Assembly (NCBI RefSeq): GCF_001428075.1
Contig: NZ_LMSI01000021.1
Span: forward strand, 103,233-167,232
Direction of reading: 5' to 3'
From: Arthrobacter sp. Soil764
GTDB taxonomy: Bacteria > Actinomycetota > Actinomycetes > Actinomycetales > Micrococcaceae
DNA length: 64,000 nt
The position numbers and the translations under genes were made by a program. Below, piece by piece: positions 1 through 7,186 of this stretch (positions are counted from its first letter, which is position 1; every line of letters begins with the position of its first letter). Under the pieces are notes generated by a model. The model ran no database searches. It worked only from the letters and a program-made list of their open reading frames with translations, and was not told the origin of the DNA.

Positions 1-106
1 AGGCGGAGGCGGCGACACCAACACCGGAGGCGGAGGCGGCGACACCAACACCGGAGGCGGAGGCGGCGACACCAACACCGGAGGCGGAGGCGGCGACACC
101 AACACC
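1..106 (+). repeat. 27-base coding tandem repeat, about 3.9 copies
   Basis: Units at about 2-25 (partial), 26-52, 53-79 and 80-106 are identical 27-mers encoding GGGGGDTNT. The array runs off the left edge, so the true copy number is unknown. Identity at every codon position points to recent expansion or contraction by slippage. Confidence 0.95.
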
Positions 107-397
107 GGAACCAACAACACCGGCGACACCACCAGTGGAACTGCTCCCGTAACCCCGGCTGCTGCGCCCGCACAGCCGGTGCCTGCCAAGCAGGTGGCCG
201 CCGTACCAAAGGCAGCACCAAAGGCCGCCCCGGCCGCAGCACCGGTCAGCGTCGGCACAAACCAGGGCTACAACGCTCAAACCGCGGTGGGAGCACCCGA
301 CGCCGGCCCCGGTTGGCTTGCAGGCGTGGGAGCAATGGCTGCCGCAGCGGCAGCAGTGGCCGTACGCCGCCGGACCCGTCCAGAGCAGGCCGGCTAG
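2..397 (+). CDS. C-terminal part of a repeat-bearing, probably wall-anchored surface protein (5' end outside the window)
   Basis: The frame is open from the left edge and stops at TAG 395-397, so about 131 residues are visible. In order they are: about four copies of a nine-residue unit GGGGGDTNT, a Thr/Asn-rich spacer, a Pro/Ala/Lys-rich stalk, the stretch GTNQGYNAQTAVG, one hydrophobic segment (LAGVGAMAAAAAAVAV) and a basic tail beginning RRR. Stalk, motif, membrane segment and basic tail are the layout of a cell-wall sorting signal, but no LPxTG or LAxTG is present. A sortase gene starts 101 bases downstream, which supports the idea that this protein is its substrate. The function of the missing N-terminal part is unknown. 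I am sure of the frame and fairly sure that it is a surface protein; anchoring is inference. Confidence 0.75.
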   Translation, partial: GGGGDTNTGGGGGDTNTGGGGGDTNTGGGGGDTNTGTNNTGDTTSGTAPVTPAAAPAQPVPAKQVAAVPKAAPKAAPAAAPVSVGTNQGYNAQTAVGAPDAGPGWLAGVGAMAAAAAAVAVRRRTRPEQAG

Positions 398-430
398 CCG
401 GCAAACCGCCACTACCAGTGGCCCTTTGAC

Positions 431-471
431 AAGGAAGGCGTCCTGCCAGTGCCCGGCAGGACGTCTTCCTT
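431..471 (+). terminator. Hairpin after the surface-protein gene
   Basis: Arms at 431-447 and 455-471 pair over 17 bases with one G-T wobble, around a 7-base loop. There is no T-run, as is common in actinobacteria. It separates the surface-protein gene from the sortase gene. Confidence 0.7.
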
Positions 472-498
472 CCAACCCCGCCAACCGTCAGGAGTGCC

Positions 499-1287
499 AT
501 GCGCCAGGATCGAAGCCGGCATGCAGCGCCCACGCGGCGCCGCATCCTCCGCTGGAACCGGGGCGATGCGGCCATCCTGCTGTGCGGGCTCCTCGCGTTC
601 CTGTCCTTCACCCTGGGCGCTCCCCTGTTCCAGGCGGCGCCGTTCCATCCGGCATCACCGCGGGCACACGGAGACGCCACCGCCTCAGCAGCCCTGGTTC
701 CAGGCGGCAATGCTTCCGCCAGCCTTGGCTTAGGAAGCGGGGCGGCTCCCATCGCGGAAACCGGCCTGCAGGATGGGTCAGCGCTGCAGGACCCGGTCCC
801 CGGCAGAACGGCAACGGAGGCTGCGCCGGGACCAGAGCTTCCGCCGGCCGCCCAGCCGGTCCGCATCCGTTACCCGTCGGCGACCGTGGACGTGGCCATC
901 CATCCGCTGGACCTGGACGGCGAAGCCCAGTCCAGCCGGACCATAGAACCTCCAGCCACCAAGGACGGCTACTGGCTCACCACGTTTGGCGTTCCGGGCA
1001 ACGGCTCCGGCAACACCACCTACATCATCGGCCACAGCTGGGAGGGCGCGGACGCTCCCTTCAACCACCTCAGTTCAGCGGCAGCCGTGGGCGACCGGCT
1101 CGAAGTGCAAACAGCCGCCGGAACCATCAGCTACCAGGTGGACAGCGTCACCACCTATTTGAAATCAGGGCTCAAAGACAGCCCCGTCTGGGACATGGTG
1201 CCCAACCGGCTGGTCCTCATCAGCTGCTACACCGAGGATCCCTGGGGCAAGAACGTGGTGGTCACGGCGTACCCCGCATTGTCCTGA
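499..1287 (+). CDS. Class F-like sortase
   Basis: This is a 262-residue membrane-anchored transpeptidase homologue. The start follows AGGAG at 490-494. A basic N-terminus is followed by one membrane segment (about residues 24-45), a Ser/Ala/Pro-rich linker and a C-terminal sortase domain from about residue 118. The catalytic His is H179 in YIIGHSW and the catalytic Cys is C243 in LVLISCYTED. The third catalytic residue of the family, an arginine shortly before the last strand, is not visible: the stretch reads PWGKNVVVTA, with G250-K251 at that place. Sortases normally cleave a sorting motif and join the protein to the peptidoglycan cross-bridge; the protein encoded just upstream is the obvious candidate substrate. 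Family assignment is firm, activity less so. Confidence 0.88.
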   Translation: MRQDRSRHAAPTRRRILRWNRGDAAILLCGLLAFLSFTLGAPLFQAAPFHPASPRAHGDATASAALVPGGNASASLGLGSGAAPIAETGLQDGSALQDPVPGRTATEAAPGPELPPAAQPVRIRYPSATVDVAIHPLDLDGEAQSSRTIEPPATKDGYWLTTFGVPGNGSGNTTYIIGHSWEGADAPFNHLSSAAAVGDRLEVQTAAGTISYQVDSVTTYLKSGLKDSPVWDMVPNRLVLISCYTEDPWGKNVVVTAYPALS

Positions 1288-1376
1288 GTCCTTCCTGCCA
1301 TGCCCCCTGGCACCCGGGGAGTTATGGGCCCAACGTACCTGTTCACAGCCAGCAGGGCGGGCGGACAATTGTCACC

Positions 1377-1889
1377 ATGACATGGGAAAACTTCGACGTC
1401 GCCCCGCTGCTGATGGGAATCATGCCTAAACAGCACCCGGAGGTTCTCCGGACTGCGGCCACGCTTGCGGCCCGGCTCTCCGCGCCGCTGGTCTGCGCCT
1501 ACGTGGACGAAGCCAGCTACCTGGTGGAATGGGATCCCGCCCGTTCCGCCCACCGGCTTTCCCTGCACCCGGACAAAGATGAGGACATGCTGGCGCTGAC
1601 AACGGAGTTGAAGGAACAGGTCCAGGCGGCAGTGGACAAGCTCCCGTCCGACGGCGGGCCCATCCAGTGGTCCTTCCGCACCCTTTCGGGGGACCCCGCC
1701 CGGGCCCTGGCCCAACTGGCGGCCGAAGTGGATGCCCCAATGATCATTGTGGGCACCTCTGAACGCGGATTCACGCACCGGCTCTCCGAAGCACTCAACG
1801 GCTCGGTGGGGCAATGGCTAAGCCACCACCAGGGCCGCCCTGTGCTGGTGGTTCCCTACCGGATGCCCGCCCACGAGGACAGGCCCTGA
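1377..1889 (+). CDS. Universal stress protein (single UspA domain)
   Basis: The 170-residue product begins MTWENFDVAPLLMGI and has the alpha/beta layout of one UspA domain: a hydrophobic first strand, a helix with TAATLAARLSAPLVCAYV, and a C-terminal APMIIVGTSERG...NGSVGQWL...PVLVVPY. The usual ATP-binding pattern G-x2-G-x9-G-[ST] is only partly kept, since GTSERG has Glu where the second Gly is expected, so nucleotide binding is uncertain. The frame remains open far upstream, over the sortase gene in another frame, but that extension has no family similarity; the ATG at 1377 gives a normal N-terminus. The ribosome binding site is weak. The gene stands alone between the sortase and the copper genes. 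Confidence 0.8.
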   Translation: MTWENFDVAPLLMGIMPKQHPEVLRTAATLAARLSAPLVCAYVDEASYLVEWDPARSAHRLSLHPDKDEDMLALTTELKEQVQAAVDKLPSDGGPIQWSFRTLSGDPARALAQLAAEVDAPMIIVGTSERGFTHRLSEALNGSVGQWLSHHQGRPVLVVPYRMPAHEDRP

Positions 1890-1949
1890 GCGGGAGGATT
1901 TCGGGGAAAATACCCATGGTGGAGGCCTGCTTAAAGTAAAGCGAAAGTA

Positions 1950-2090
1950 GTTATTCGTGGTGCTGGCGCAGGGCCGGTACCAGCCAGTAAGCTGATTCAA
2001 GCAAGGCCGGTCCACACCACTGGTAACCGGAATTGCCCAAGAGCTGCTCCGGAGTGCGTATCCCCCAATAACGCACTCCGGAGCTTTTTT
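1950..2090 (+). ncRNA. Candidate structured transcript ending in a strong terminator
   Basis: No gene lies between 1890 and 2176. Within it GTGGTG near 1957-1962 can pair with CACCAC near 2015-2020, and a GCCGGTACCAG segment can pair with CTGGTAACCGG with one bulge, giving a long imperfect stem. A perfect terminator follows directly. It may be a small RNA or just the long 3' untranslated end of the stress-protein gene; no promoter is clear. The 5' limit given here is arbitrary. Confidence 0.3.
2046..2090 (+). terminator. Strong intrinsic terminator
   Basis: Arms 2046-2059 and 2071-2084 pair perfectly over 14 bases around an 11-base loop that contains five C, followed by six T at 2085-2090. 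A T-run this good is rare in the window. It isolates the copper operon from upstream transcription. Confidence 0.93.
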
Positions 2091-2123
2091 GTGTCCTGAA
2101 ACCGCAGGCCGGACCGTTGCCGG

Positions 2124-2165
2124 ATACCCCTCGGGGGTACTTGCGTCGATACCCCTCCGGGGTAT
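2124..2165 (+). promoter_or_regulatory. Two CsoR-type operators over the csoR promoter
   Basis: Two inverted repeats, ATACCCCTCGGGGGTAC (2124-2140) and ATACCCCTCCGGGGTAT (2149-2165), match the GTATACCC-GGGTATAC type of site bound by CsoR repressors. They are 25 bases apart. A promoter fits here: TTGCGT at 2141-2146, a 16-base spacer and TATAGG at 2163-2168. The second operator overlaps the -10 box. Transcription would begin at about the csoR start codon, so the message is probably leaderless. Confidence 0.85.
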
Positions 2166-2176
2166 AGGTTCGACCT

Positions 2177-2542
2177 ATGAACGCTATCGAAGAAGCCGTC
2201 GCCGCCTTGGAAGGTGAAGCCTCGGCCACGGAGGCCGGCGCTGCAGCCCACCACGGTTACACGGGAAACAAGGATGCATACCTTCGCCGGCTGAAGCGCA
2301 TCGAGGGGCAGGTCCGGGGCATTGCCCGGATGGTGGATGAGGACAAATACTGCATCGACATCCTCACCCAGGTTGCCGCCGTCACCAAGGCCCTGCACGC
2401 CGTCAGCCTCGGGCTCGTCGAGGAACACATCGGCCACTGCGTGGTGGGTGCCGCCTCGGAACCGGACCCGGGAGCACGCGCTGAGGCCATCGATGCCAAG
2501 GTCAAGGAAGCCGCCGACGCCATCGGCCGCCTCCTTCGCTGA
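2177..2542 (+). CDS. csoR: CsoR-family copper-sensing repressor
   Basis: A 121-residue all-helical DUF156 protein. After a variable Ala/Glu-rich N-terminus it contains YLRRLKRIEGQVRGIARMV and the Cu(I) ligand triad C59-x24-H84-x3-C88 seen in CsoR. In this family apo-protein binds DNA and Cu(I) binding releases it. Two matching operators sit just upstream, so autorepression together with control of copZ and copA, 55 and 319 bases downstream on the same strand, is the natural reading. No Shine-Dalgarno sequence precedes the ATG, in line with a leaderless transcript. Related sensors for other metals or sulfur exist, but the copZ-copA neighbourhood favours copper. Confidence 0.93.
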   Translation: MNAIEEAVAALEGEASATEAGAAAHHGYTGNKDAYLRRLKRIEGQVRGIARMVDEDKYCIDILTQVAAVTKALHAVSLGLVEEHIGHCVVGAASEPDPGARAEAIDAKVKEAADAIGRLLR

Positions 2543-2597
2543 CACCATTCCACACCCAAACCCCGGCCACCGCCGGCACCCTACAAAGGAGCAAGCC

Positions 2598-2834
2598 ATG
2601 AGCACCACCTCCCCCACCACCACCATCAGCGTCTCCGGCATGACCTGCGGGCACTGCGTGTCGGCCGTCAGTGAAGAACTCGAAGCCCTGGAGGGCGTTG
2701 AAGCAGTGGACGTCGATCTGAACGCCGGCGGCATTTCAACAGTGACCATTACCTCAAGCAAGGAACTCCACCCTTCCGAGATCGGGGAGGCCGTCGCCGA
2801 GGCGGGCTACCTGGTCGTCGCCAACGAGGCCTAG
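2598..2834 (+). CDS. copZ: CopZ-like copper chaperone (HMA domain)
   Basis: The 78-residue product is a single heavy-metal-associated domain with the metal motif GMTCGHC at residues 14-20 (C17 and C20) near the N-terminus, as in CopZ/Atx1. Such chaperones carry Cu(I) in the cytoplasm and hand it to the HMA domain of the P-type ATPase encoded next. The start at 2598 follows AAAGGA at 2585-2590. It lies between csoR and copA, and no terminator separates the three genes, so one operon is likely. Confidence 0.9.
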   Translation: MSTTSPTTTISVSGMTCGHCVSAVSEELEALEGVEAVDVDLNAGGISTVTITSSKELHPSEIGEAVAEAGYLVVANEA

Positions 2835-2861
2835 AAGCCCCAACACCCCCGGAAAGCTGAC

Positions 2862-5216
2862 ATGAGCCACCAAGAACTGCTGCACCAACCCGGTACCCGA
2901 ATCGTCGAACTGGACATCGAGGGGATGACCTGCGCGTCCTGCGTCAACCGGGTGGAGAAAAAGCTCGGGAAGCTCGACGGCGTGTCGGCAACGGTAAACC
3001 TCCCGCTGGAATCCGCCTACGTCACGGTCCCAGAGGGCATCACCGACGAACAGCTAGTGGATACGGTGAACGCTGCAGGCTACACCGCAAGCGTCCGTGC
3101 GCCGCGCCGTCCGGCCGGCGATGGCGGGGACTTGCGGCAGCATGCGTCTAAGCGAGGAACGAGCGAGCATGCAGAGCAAGTGTCCGGCGTCGCCGCGCAG
3201 CTCCGCCCGCGCCTCATCCTCGCCGCGGTGCTGACCATCCCGGTGTTCCTTGTCAGCATGGTCCCCGCGTTCCAGTTCCCGAATTGGGGCTGGGCGGCGG
3301 CGGTGCTGGCGTTGCCGGTGGTCACGTGGGCGGCCTGGCCCTTCCACCGGGCGGCAGCGGTCAATGCGCGCCATCTGGCCTCCACCATGGATACCTTGGT
3401 GTCACTCGGGGTGGCGGCCGCTTACCTGTTTTCGGCGTGGCAGCTGCTGGCGGACCCCCGCATGACGGAGCATCCCGGCATGGAGGGCATGCCCGGGGGC
3501 CTGTACTTCGAGGTGGCGTCGGTGGTCACCACCTTCCTGCTCCTGGGCCGGTACCTGGAGGCCAATGCCAAGCAAAAGGCAGGCGACGCGCTCCAGGCCC
3601 TGCTGAACCTGGGCGCCAAGGACGCCACCGTCCTGCGTGGCGGCCTGGAAGAGAAGATCCCTGCGGACCGCCTGCAGGTGGGCGATGTCCTGGTGGTCCG
3701 GCCGGGCGAGAAGATCGCCACCGACGGCGTGGTGGTGGACGGCGCCTCCGCCGTGGATGCCTCCCTGGTCACGGGTGAGTCCGTCCCCGTCGAAGTGGGC
3801 CCGGACAGCCGCGTCACCGGTGCAACCATCAACACCTCCGGCCGCCTGCTGGTCAAGGCAACACGGGTTGGCTCGGAAACCACGCTGGCCCAGATGGCAC
3901 GCCTGGTATCGCAGGCACAGACCGGCAAGGCCCCCATCGCGCGGCTCGCCGACCGCATCAGCGCCGTCTTTGTCCCGGTGGTCCTGGCCATCGCCGCCCT
4001 GACGTTCATCCTCTGGCTGGTCCTCGCCGGCCCGGGAGCCGACGGAAGCAACCTGCGGGAGGCATTCACGGCCGCCGTCGCGGTCCTTGTGATCGCCTGC
4101 CCATGCGCACTGGGCCTGGCCACCCCGGTTGGCCTGCTGACGGGCACCGGCCGGGGTGCACAGCTGGGCATCCTGATCAAGGGCCCGCAGGTACTGGAGG
4201 ACACCCGAACCGTGGACACCATCCTGCTGGACAAGACCGGAACGGTCACCACCGGCGTCCTGGCCGTGGACGCAACGGCAGCGTTCCCCGGCTTCCAGGA
4301 AGGGGACGTCCTCCGGCTCGCCGGGGCCGTTGAAGCCGCCAGCGAGCACCCGGTGGCCCGCGCCATTGCGGCAGCAGCAGCTTCCGCCGCACCTTTGGCC
4401 CATACAGGGCACGACGGCGGCGCGTCGCCTTCCGCGCGCTTGGCGGCAGTTCACTTGCCGGCAGTCCAGGGGTTCAGTTCCGCCCCCGGCGGTGGCGTAT
4501 CGGGGACCGTCGAGGGCAGGCGCGTGATGGCTGGGCGGAGCGGCTGGCTGGAGCAGAACGGCATTGCCCTGGACGCCGGCCAGCATGCGCAGCTGGCGGC
4601 TGCCGAGGAGGGCGGCGCCACGGCCATCTGCGTCGCAGTGGATGGGACACCGGCCGGAATCATCAGCCTCAGGGACAGTGTCAAGGAAGGTTCCGCCGCC
4701 GCCGTCGACCGGCTGAAGGCGTTGGGCCTGCGGCCCATCCTGCTGACCGGGGACAACGCCGCCGTCGCCGCCCGGGTGGCTGCCGCCGTCGGCATCGCTC
4801 CGGACGATGTCCAGGCCGGTGTCCTGCCAGAAGGGAAGGTGGAGGCAGTCCGGAAGCTCCAGGCGGGCGGGGCCACGGTGGCCATGGCCGGGGACGGCGT
4901 CAATGATGCCGCAGCCCTTGCACAGGCGGACCTCGGAATTGCGATGGGCTCCGGTACTGACGTGGCCATCGAAGCCGCCGACCTGACCGTGATGGGCAAC
5001 GACCTCGCCCAGGTGGCCCAGGCCATCGAACTGTCCCGGAAGACCCTGGGCACCATCAAAACCAACCTGTTCTGGGCGTTCTTCTACAACGCGGTGGGCA
5101 TCCCGGTGGCCGCCCTGGGCCTGCTCAACCCCATGATCGCCGGCGGGGCCATGGCGGCCAGCTCGGTCCTGGTGGTGGCCAACTCGCTGCGGCTGCGCAG
5201 CTTTGGGAAACGCTGA
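2862..5216 (+). CDS. copA: Copper-exporting P1B-type ATPase
   Basis: The 784-residue protein has one N-terminal HMA domain (GMTCASC at 21-27), eight predicted membrane segments, the actuator motif TGES near residue 303, the membrane metal site CPC near 411, the phosphorylation motif DKTGT near 456, SEHP near 493 and GDGVNDAAAL near 679. CPC plus the HMA domain indicates Cu(I) export from the cytoplasm. The linker after the HMA domain contains an odd RQHASKRGTSEHAEQ stretch encoded by a palindromic sequence (see findings). The stop lies 4 bases from the stop of the convergent DUF2277 gene. Confidence 0.95.
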   Translation: MSHQELLHQPGTRIVELDIEGMTCASCVNRVEKKLGKLDGVSATVNLPLESAYVTVPEGITDEQLVDTVNAAGYTASVRAPRRPAGDGGDLRQHASKRGTSEHAEQVSGVAAQLRPRLILAAVLTIPVFLVSMVPAFQFPNWGWAAAVLALPVVTWAAWPFHRAAAVNARHLASTMDTLVSLGVAAAYLFSAWQLLADPRMTEHPGMEGMPGGLYFEVASVVTTFLLLGRYLEANAKQKAGDALQALLNLGAKDATVLRGGLEEKIPADRLQVGDVLVVRPGEKIATDGVVVDGASAVDASLVTGESVPVEVGPDSRVTGATINTSGRLLVKATRVGSETTLAQMARLVSQAQTGKAPIARLADRISAVFVPVVLAIAALTFILWLVLAGPGADGSNLREAFTAAVAVLVIACPCALGLATPVGLLTGTGRGAQLGILIKGPQVLEDTRTVDTILLDKTGTVTTGVLAVDATAAFPGFQEGDVLRLAGAVEAASEHPVARAIAAAAASAAPLAHTGHDGGASPSARLAAVHLPAVQGFSSAPGGGVSGTVEGRRVMAGRSGWLEQNGIALDAGQHAQLAAAEEGGATAICVAVDGTPAGIISLRDSVKEGSAAAVDRLKALGLRPILLTGDNAAVAARVAAAVGIAPDDVQAGVLPEGKVEAVRKLQAGGATVAMAGDGVNDAAALAQADLGIAMGSGTDVAIEAADLTVMGNDLAQVAQAIELSRKTLGTIKTNLFWAFFYNAVGIPVAALGLLNPMIAGGAMAASSVLVVANSLRLRSFGKR

Positions 5217-5220
5217 GGAC

Positions 5221-5493
5221 TCAGGCGGCGCCGTAACGAACCGCGGCGCGCGCCCTGGCCTTGGCCGCTTCGGCCTCCCGGTCCTTCGGTGGAGCCTGCG
5301 TCACCAGGGAATCCAGCAGGTGCTGCGTGATGTGGGCTATCTGGTGCACGGCCTCGTCAAAGGCCTCCTGGTTGGCCTTGGACGGTTTGGTGCTGCCGCT
5401 GACCTTGCGGACGTACTGCAGCGCGGCGGCATTCACCTCCTCGGACGTGGCGTGCGGCTCGAAGTTGTGGAGGGTTCGGATATTCCGGCACAT
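5221..5493 (-). CDS. DUF2277 family protein
   Basis: A 90-residue protein beginning MCRNIRTLHNFEPHAT, the signature of the DUF2277 family of small actinobacterial and proteobacterial proteins. The middle is helical (EEVNAAALQYVRKVSG), and the C-terminus is charged and Ala-rich. No function is known for the family and the neighbours give no hint: it is convergent with copA and divergent from a WXG100 gene. Confidence 0.88.
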   Translation of the reverse strand: MCRNIRTLHNFEPHATSEEVNAAALQYVRKVSGSTKPSKANQEAFDEAVHQIAHITQHLLDSLVTQAPPKDREAEAAKARARAAVRYGAA

Positions 5494-5556
5494 AACGCCA
5501 TGCTAGGCTCTTCCAACGCCTGGGATCGACCCCCTTTTTCATGGTCTTCACCCGGC

Positions 5557-5596
5557 GTCGATGGGGAGCCCGGCATGGGCAGGGCTGCCCATCGAC
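5557..5596 (+). promoter_or_regulatory. Strong hairpin in the region upstream of the WXG100 gene
   Basis: Outer arms 5557-5565 and 5588-5596 (9 bases) and inner arms 5567-5571 and 5582-5586 (5 bases) form a two-part stem. It lies 110-149 bases before the WXG100 start, in the divergent region. It could be a transcription roadblock or a leader structure; a -10-like GATAGGTT follows near 5613. Confidence 0.45.
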
Positions 5597-5705
5597 ACTG
5601 TTGGGGGGCCGGGATAGGTTTTAGGCAATGGATCTTCCGGATGAGCCGGGGGGCCGCTGGGGATGCCGATCTGGTTCGGATCCACTACCTAACAAGGAGA
5701 AACTG

Positions 5706-5969
5706 ATGGCTATTTGGGGTGCAGACGTTGAGCAGCTTCGCCAGCTCGGCAGCAAGCTTCAGGCAGGGGCGTCCGAGATCGAGACGCAGAAGTCCACTCT
5801 TACCAAGGTCCTGAGCGGCACCGACTGGAAGGGCCCGGACGCTGACAAGTTCCGCCAGGAGTGGTCCGGAACCCACACCACCATGCTGACCAAGGTTGCC
5901 GAGGCACTGAAGGAAGCCGGCAGCCAGGCCAAGCGCAACGCCGAGCAGCAGAGCCAGGCATCGAACTAG
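5706..5969 (+). CDS. WXG100 family (ESAT-6-like) protein
   Basis: The 87-residue protein is two helices joined by a turn with the W-x-G motif W41-K-G43 (GTDWKGPDADKF), the standard build of type VII secretion substrates and related proteins. The C-terminus is charged (KRNAEQQSQASN) without a clear YxxxD/E signal, so it may be a partner or a non-secreted member. AAGGAG at 5695-5700 precedes the ATG. No EccC-type ATPase or other secretion gene lies in this window and the gene is alone between a divergent gene and a strong terminator. Confidence 0.9.
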   Translation: MAIWGADVEQLRQLGSKLQAGASEIETQKSTLTKVLSGTDWKGPDADKFRQEWSGTHTTMLTKVAEALKEAGSQAKRNAEQQSQASN

Positions 5970-5991
5970 GCTTATTGCCACATTTTGGCGG

Positions 5992-6024
5992 GGCAGGGAC
6001 ACCAAAAGGTGTCCCTGCCTTTTT
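5992..6024 (+). terminator. Perfect intrinsic terminator
   Basis: Twelve-base arms 5992-6003 and 6008-6019 enclose a four-A loop and are followed by TTTTT at 6020-6024. It ends the WXG100 transcript. Confidence 0.95.
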
Positions 6025-6068
6025 GGTTGGCGTCCGACGGCGGCCCCTGGCTTGGCGGGCCTTCTCGC

Positions 6069-7115
6069 CTAGGGCACGGGCTCGACGTCGTTCGCGTGGT
6101 CCAGCGGCGACGCCGGCACTTGGGTGCCCCTGCCGCCGTCGTTGAAAGCCGCAGCGGCGGACAAACGCAACTCGTCGAGCCGGACCAGGATGACCCCGCC
6201 CACGATCAGCAGGCCGCCCACGAGCTGGATGGCACCGGGAAGTTCCCCCAGCAGCAGCCACGCCCAGACCACGGCGAACAGCACCTCGGTGAGTGACACA
6301 AAGGACGCCACTTTGGAGCCGAGGGCCCGGGCCGCCATCACTCCCGAAACGTACGCGAGGACGGTGGCCAGCACCACCAGCCCGGCAAGCGAAACCCACC
6401 ATGGCACGGTCCATGGGCCAAGGGCTGTGTCCGCAGTGCCGAAGGCCATGGGCAGCAGGCCCGTGGCGGCAGCGAGCCACATGACCGCCGCACCCACCAT
6501 GAGGCCGCCGGAGGCCAGCACGATGGGCGGCAACGTGTCGTTTTCCTTTGCCGTGATGAAGAAATAGATGGCCAGGCAGACCGCGGCCGCCATGCCCCAC
6601 AGCACACCCACCAGGTCAACCTTGACGGCCCCGGTCAGGTCAAGGACCAGCACCAGCCCGGCCAGGGACAGCAGCGTCCCACCCGCAGTCAAAACGCGCG
6701 GGCGCCGGCGGCTCGCGACCCAGAGCCACAGGACGATAATTACCGGGGCCAGGTACTCCAGCAGGAGCGCGACGCCCACGGAGAGCCGGGCCACCGCATT
6801 GAAGTAGAACAATTGACAAGCCGCCACCCCAATGAGCCCGAACAGCACGATGGTGAGCCAGTTGTCCTTCAACTGGCCCCAGCGGCCCTTCAGTGCCCAT
6901 GCTGCGGGCAGCGCAAGGATCAGGGCGGCTCCCGTCAGGCGGGCCGTCACGGCGGCCCCCGGCGTCCAGCCGGTTTCCAGCAGCGATTTGGCGAAGGATC
7001 CGGACAGGCCAAAAACAGCAGAGGAAAACAGCGCCATACCCAGCCCGGAGGCCTGGAAGCCGGTACGCCGGGTGGGCAGTTCCCGTGCGGGAGTGTGGTT
7101 TTGGGCGGCAGGCAC
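6069..7115 (-). CDS. EamA/DMT superfamily transporter
   Basis: A 348-residue polytopic protein with about ten hydrophobic segments in two EamA repeats (about residues 24-160 and 175-310), as in the drug/metabolite transporter superfamily (RhaT, YdcZ, RarD relatives). The second repeat has the typical ending ALGSKVASFVSLTEVLFAVVWAWLLLGE. The GTG start at 7115 is supported by AGGAGG at 7121-7126. It is divergent from the CGNR protein gene, with only 71 bases between starts. Substrate unknown; amino acids or other small metabolites are common for the family. Confidence 0.9.
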   Translation of the reverse strand: MPAAQNHTPARELPTRRTGFQASGLGMALFSSAVFGLSGSFAKSLLETGWTPGAAVTARLTGAALILALPAAWALKGRWGQLKDNWLTIVLFGLIGVAACQLFYFNAVARLSVGVALLLEYLAPVIIVLWLWVASRRRPRVLTAGGTLLSLAGLVLVLDLTGAVKVDLVGVLWGMAAAVCLAIYFFITAKENDTLPPIVLASGGLMVGAAVMWLAAATGLLPMAFGTADTALGPWTVPWWVSLAGLVVLATVLAYVSGVMAARALGSKVASFVSLTEVLFAVVWAWLLLGELPGAIQLVGGLLIVGGVILVRLDELRLSAAAAFNDGGRGTQVPASPLDHANDVEPVP

Positions 7116-7186
7116 CGTCGCCTCCTGTCAGGAGTAAAGTGGGGTAACGCCCATGACACTACGCTTGGGTGCTGTAAGGAGTCAAC

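Noticed and set aside
1..106. CRISPR array
   Set aside because: Repeats are directly adjacent without spacers and lie in an open coding frame.
318..1376. N-terminal extension of the universal stress protein frame
   Set aside because: It runs over the sortase gene in another frame and its sequence is low-complexity Arg/Pro-rich; the UspA domain is complete from 1377.
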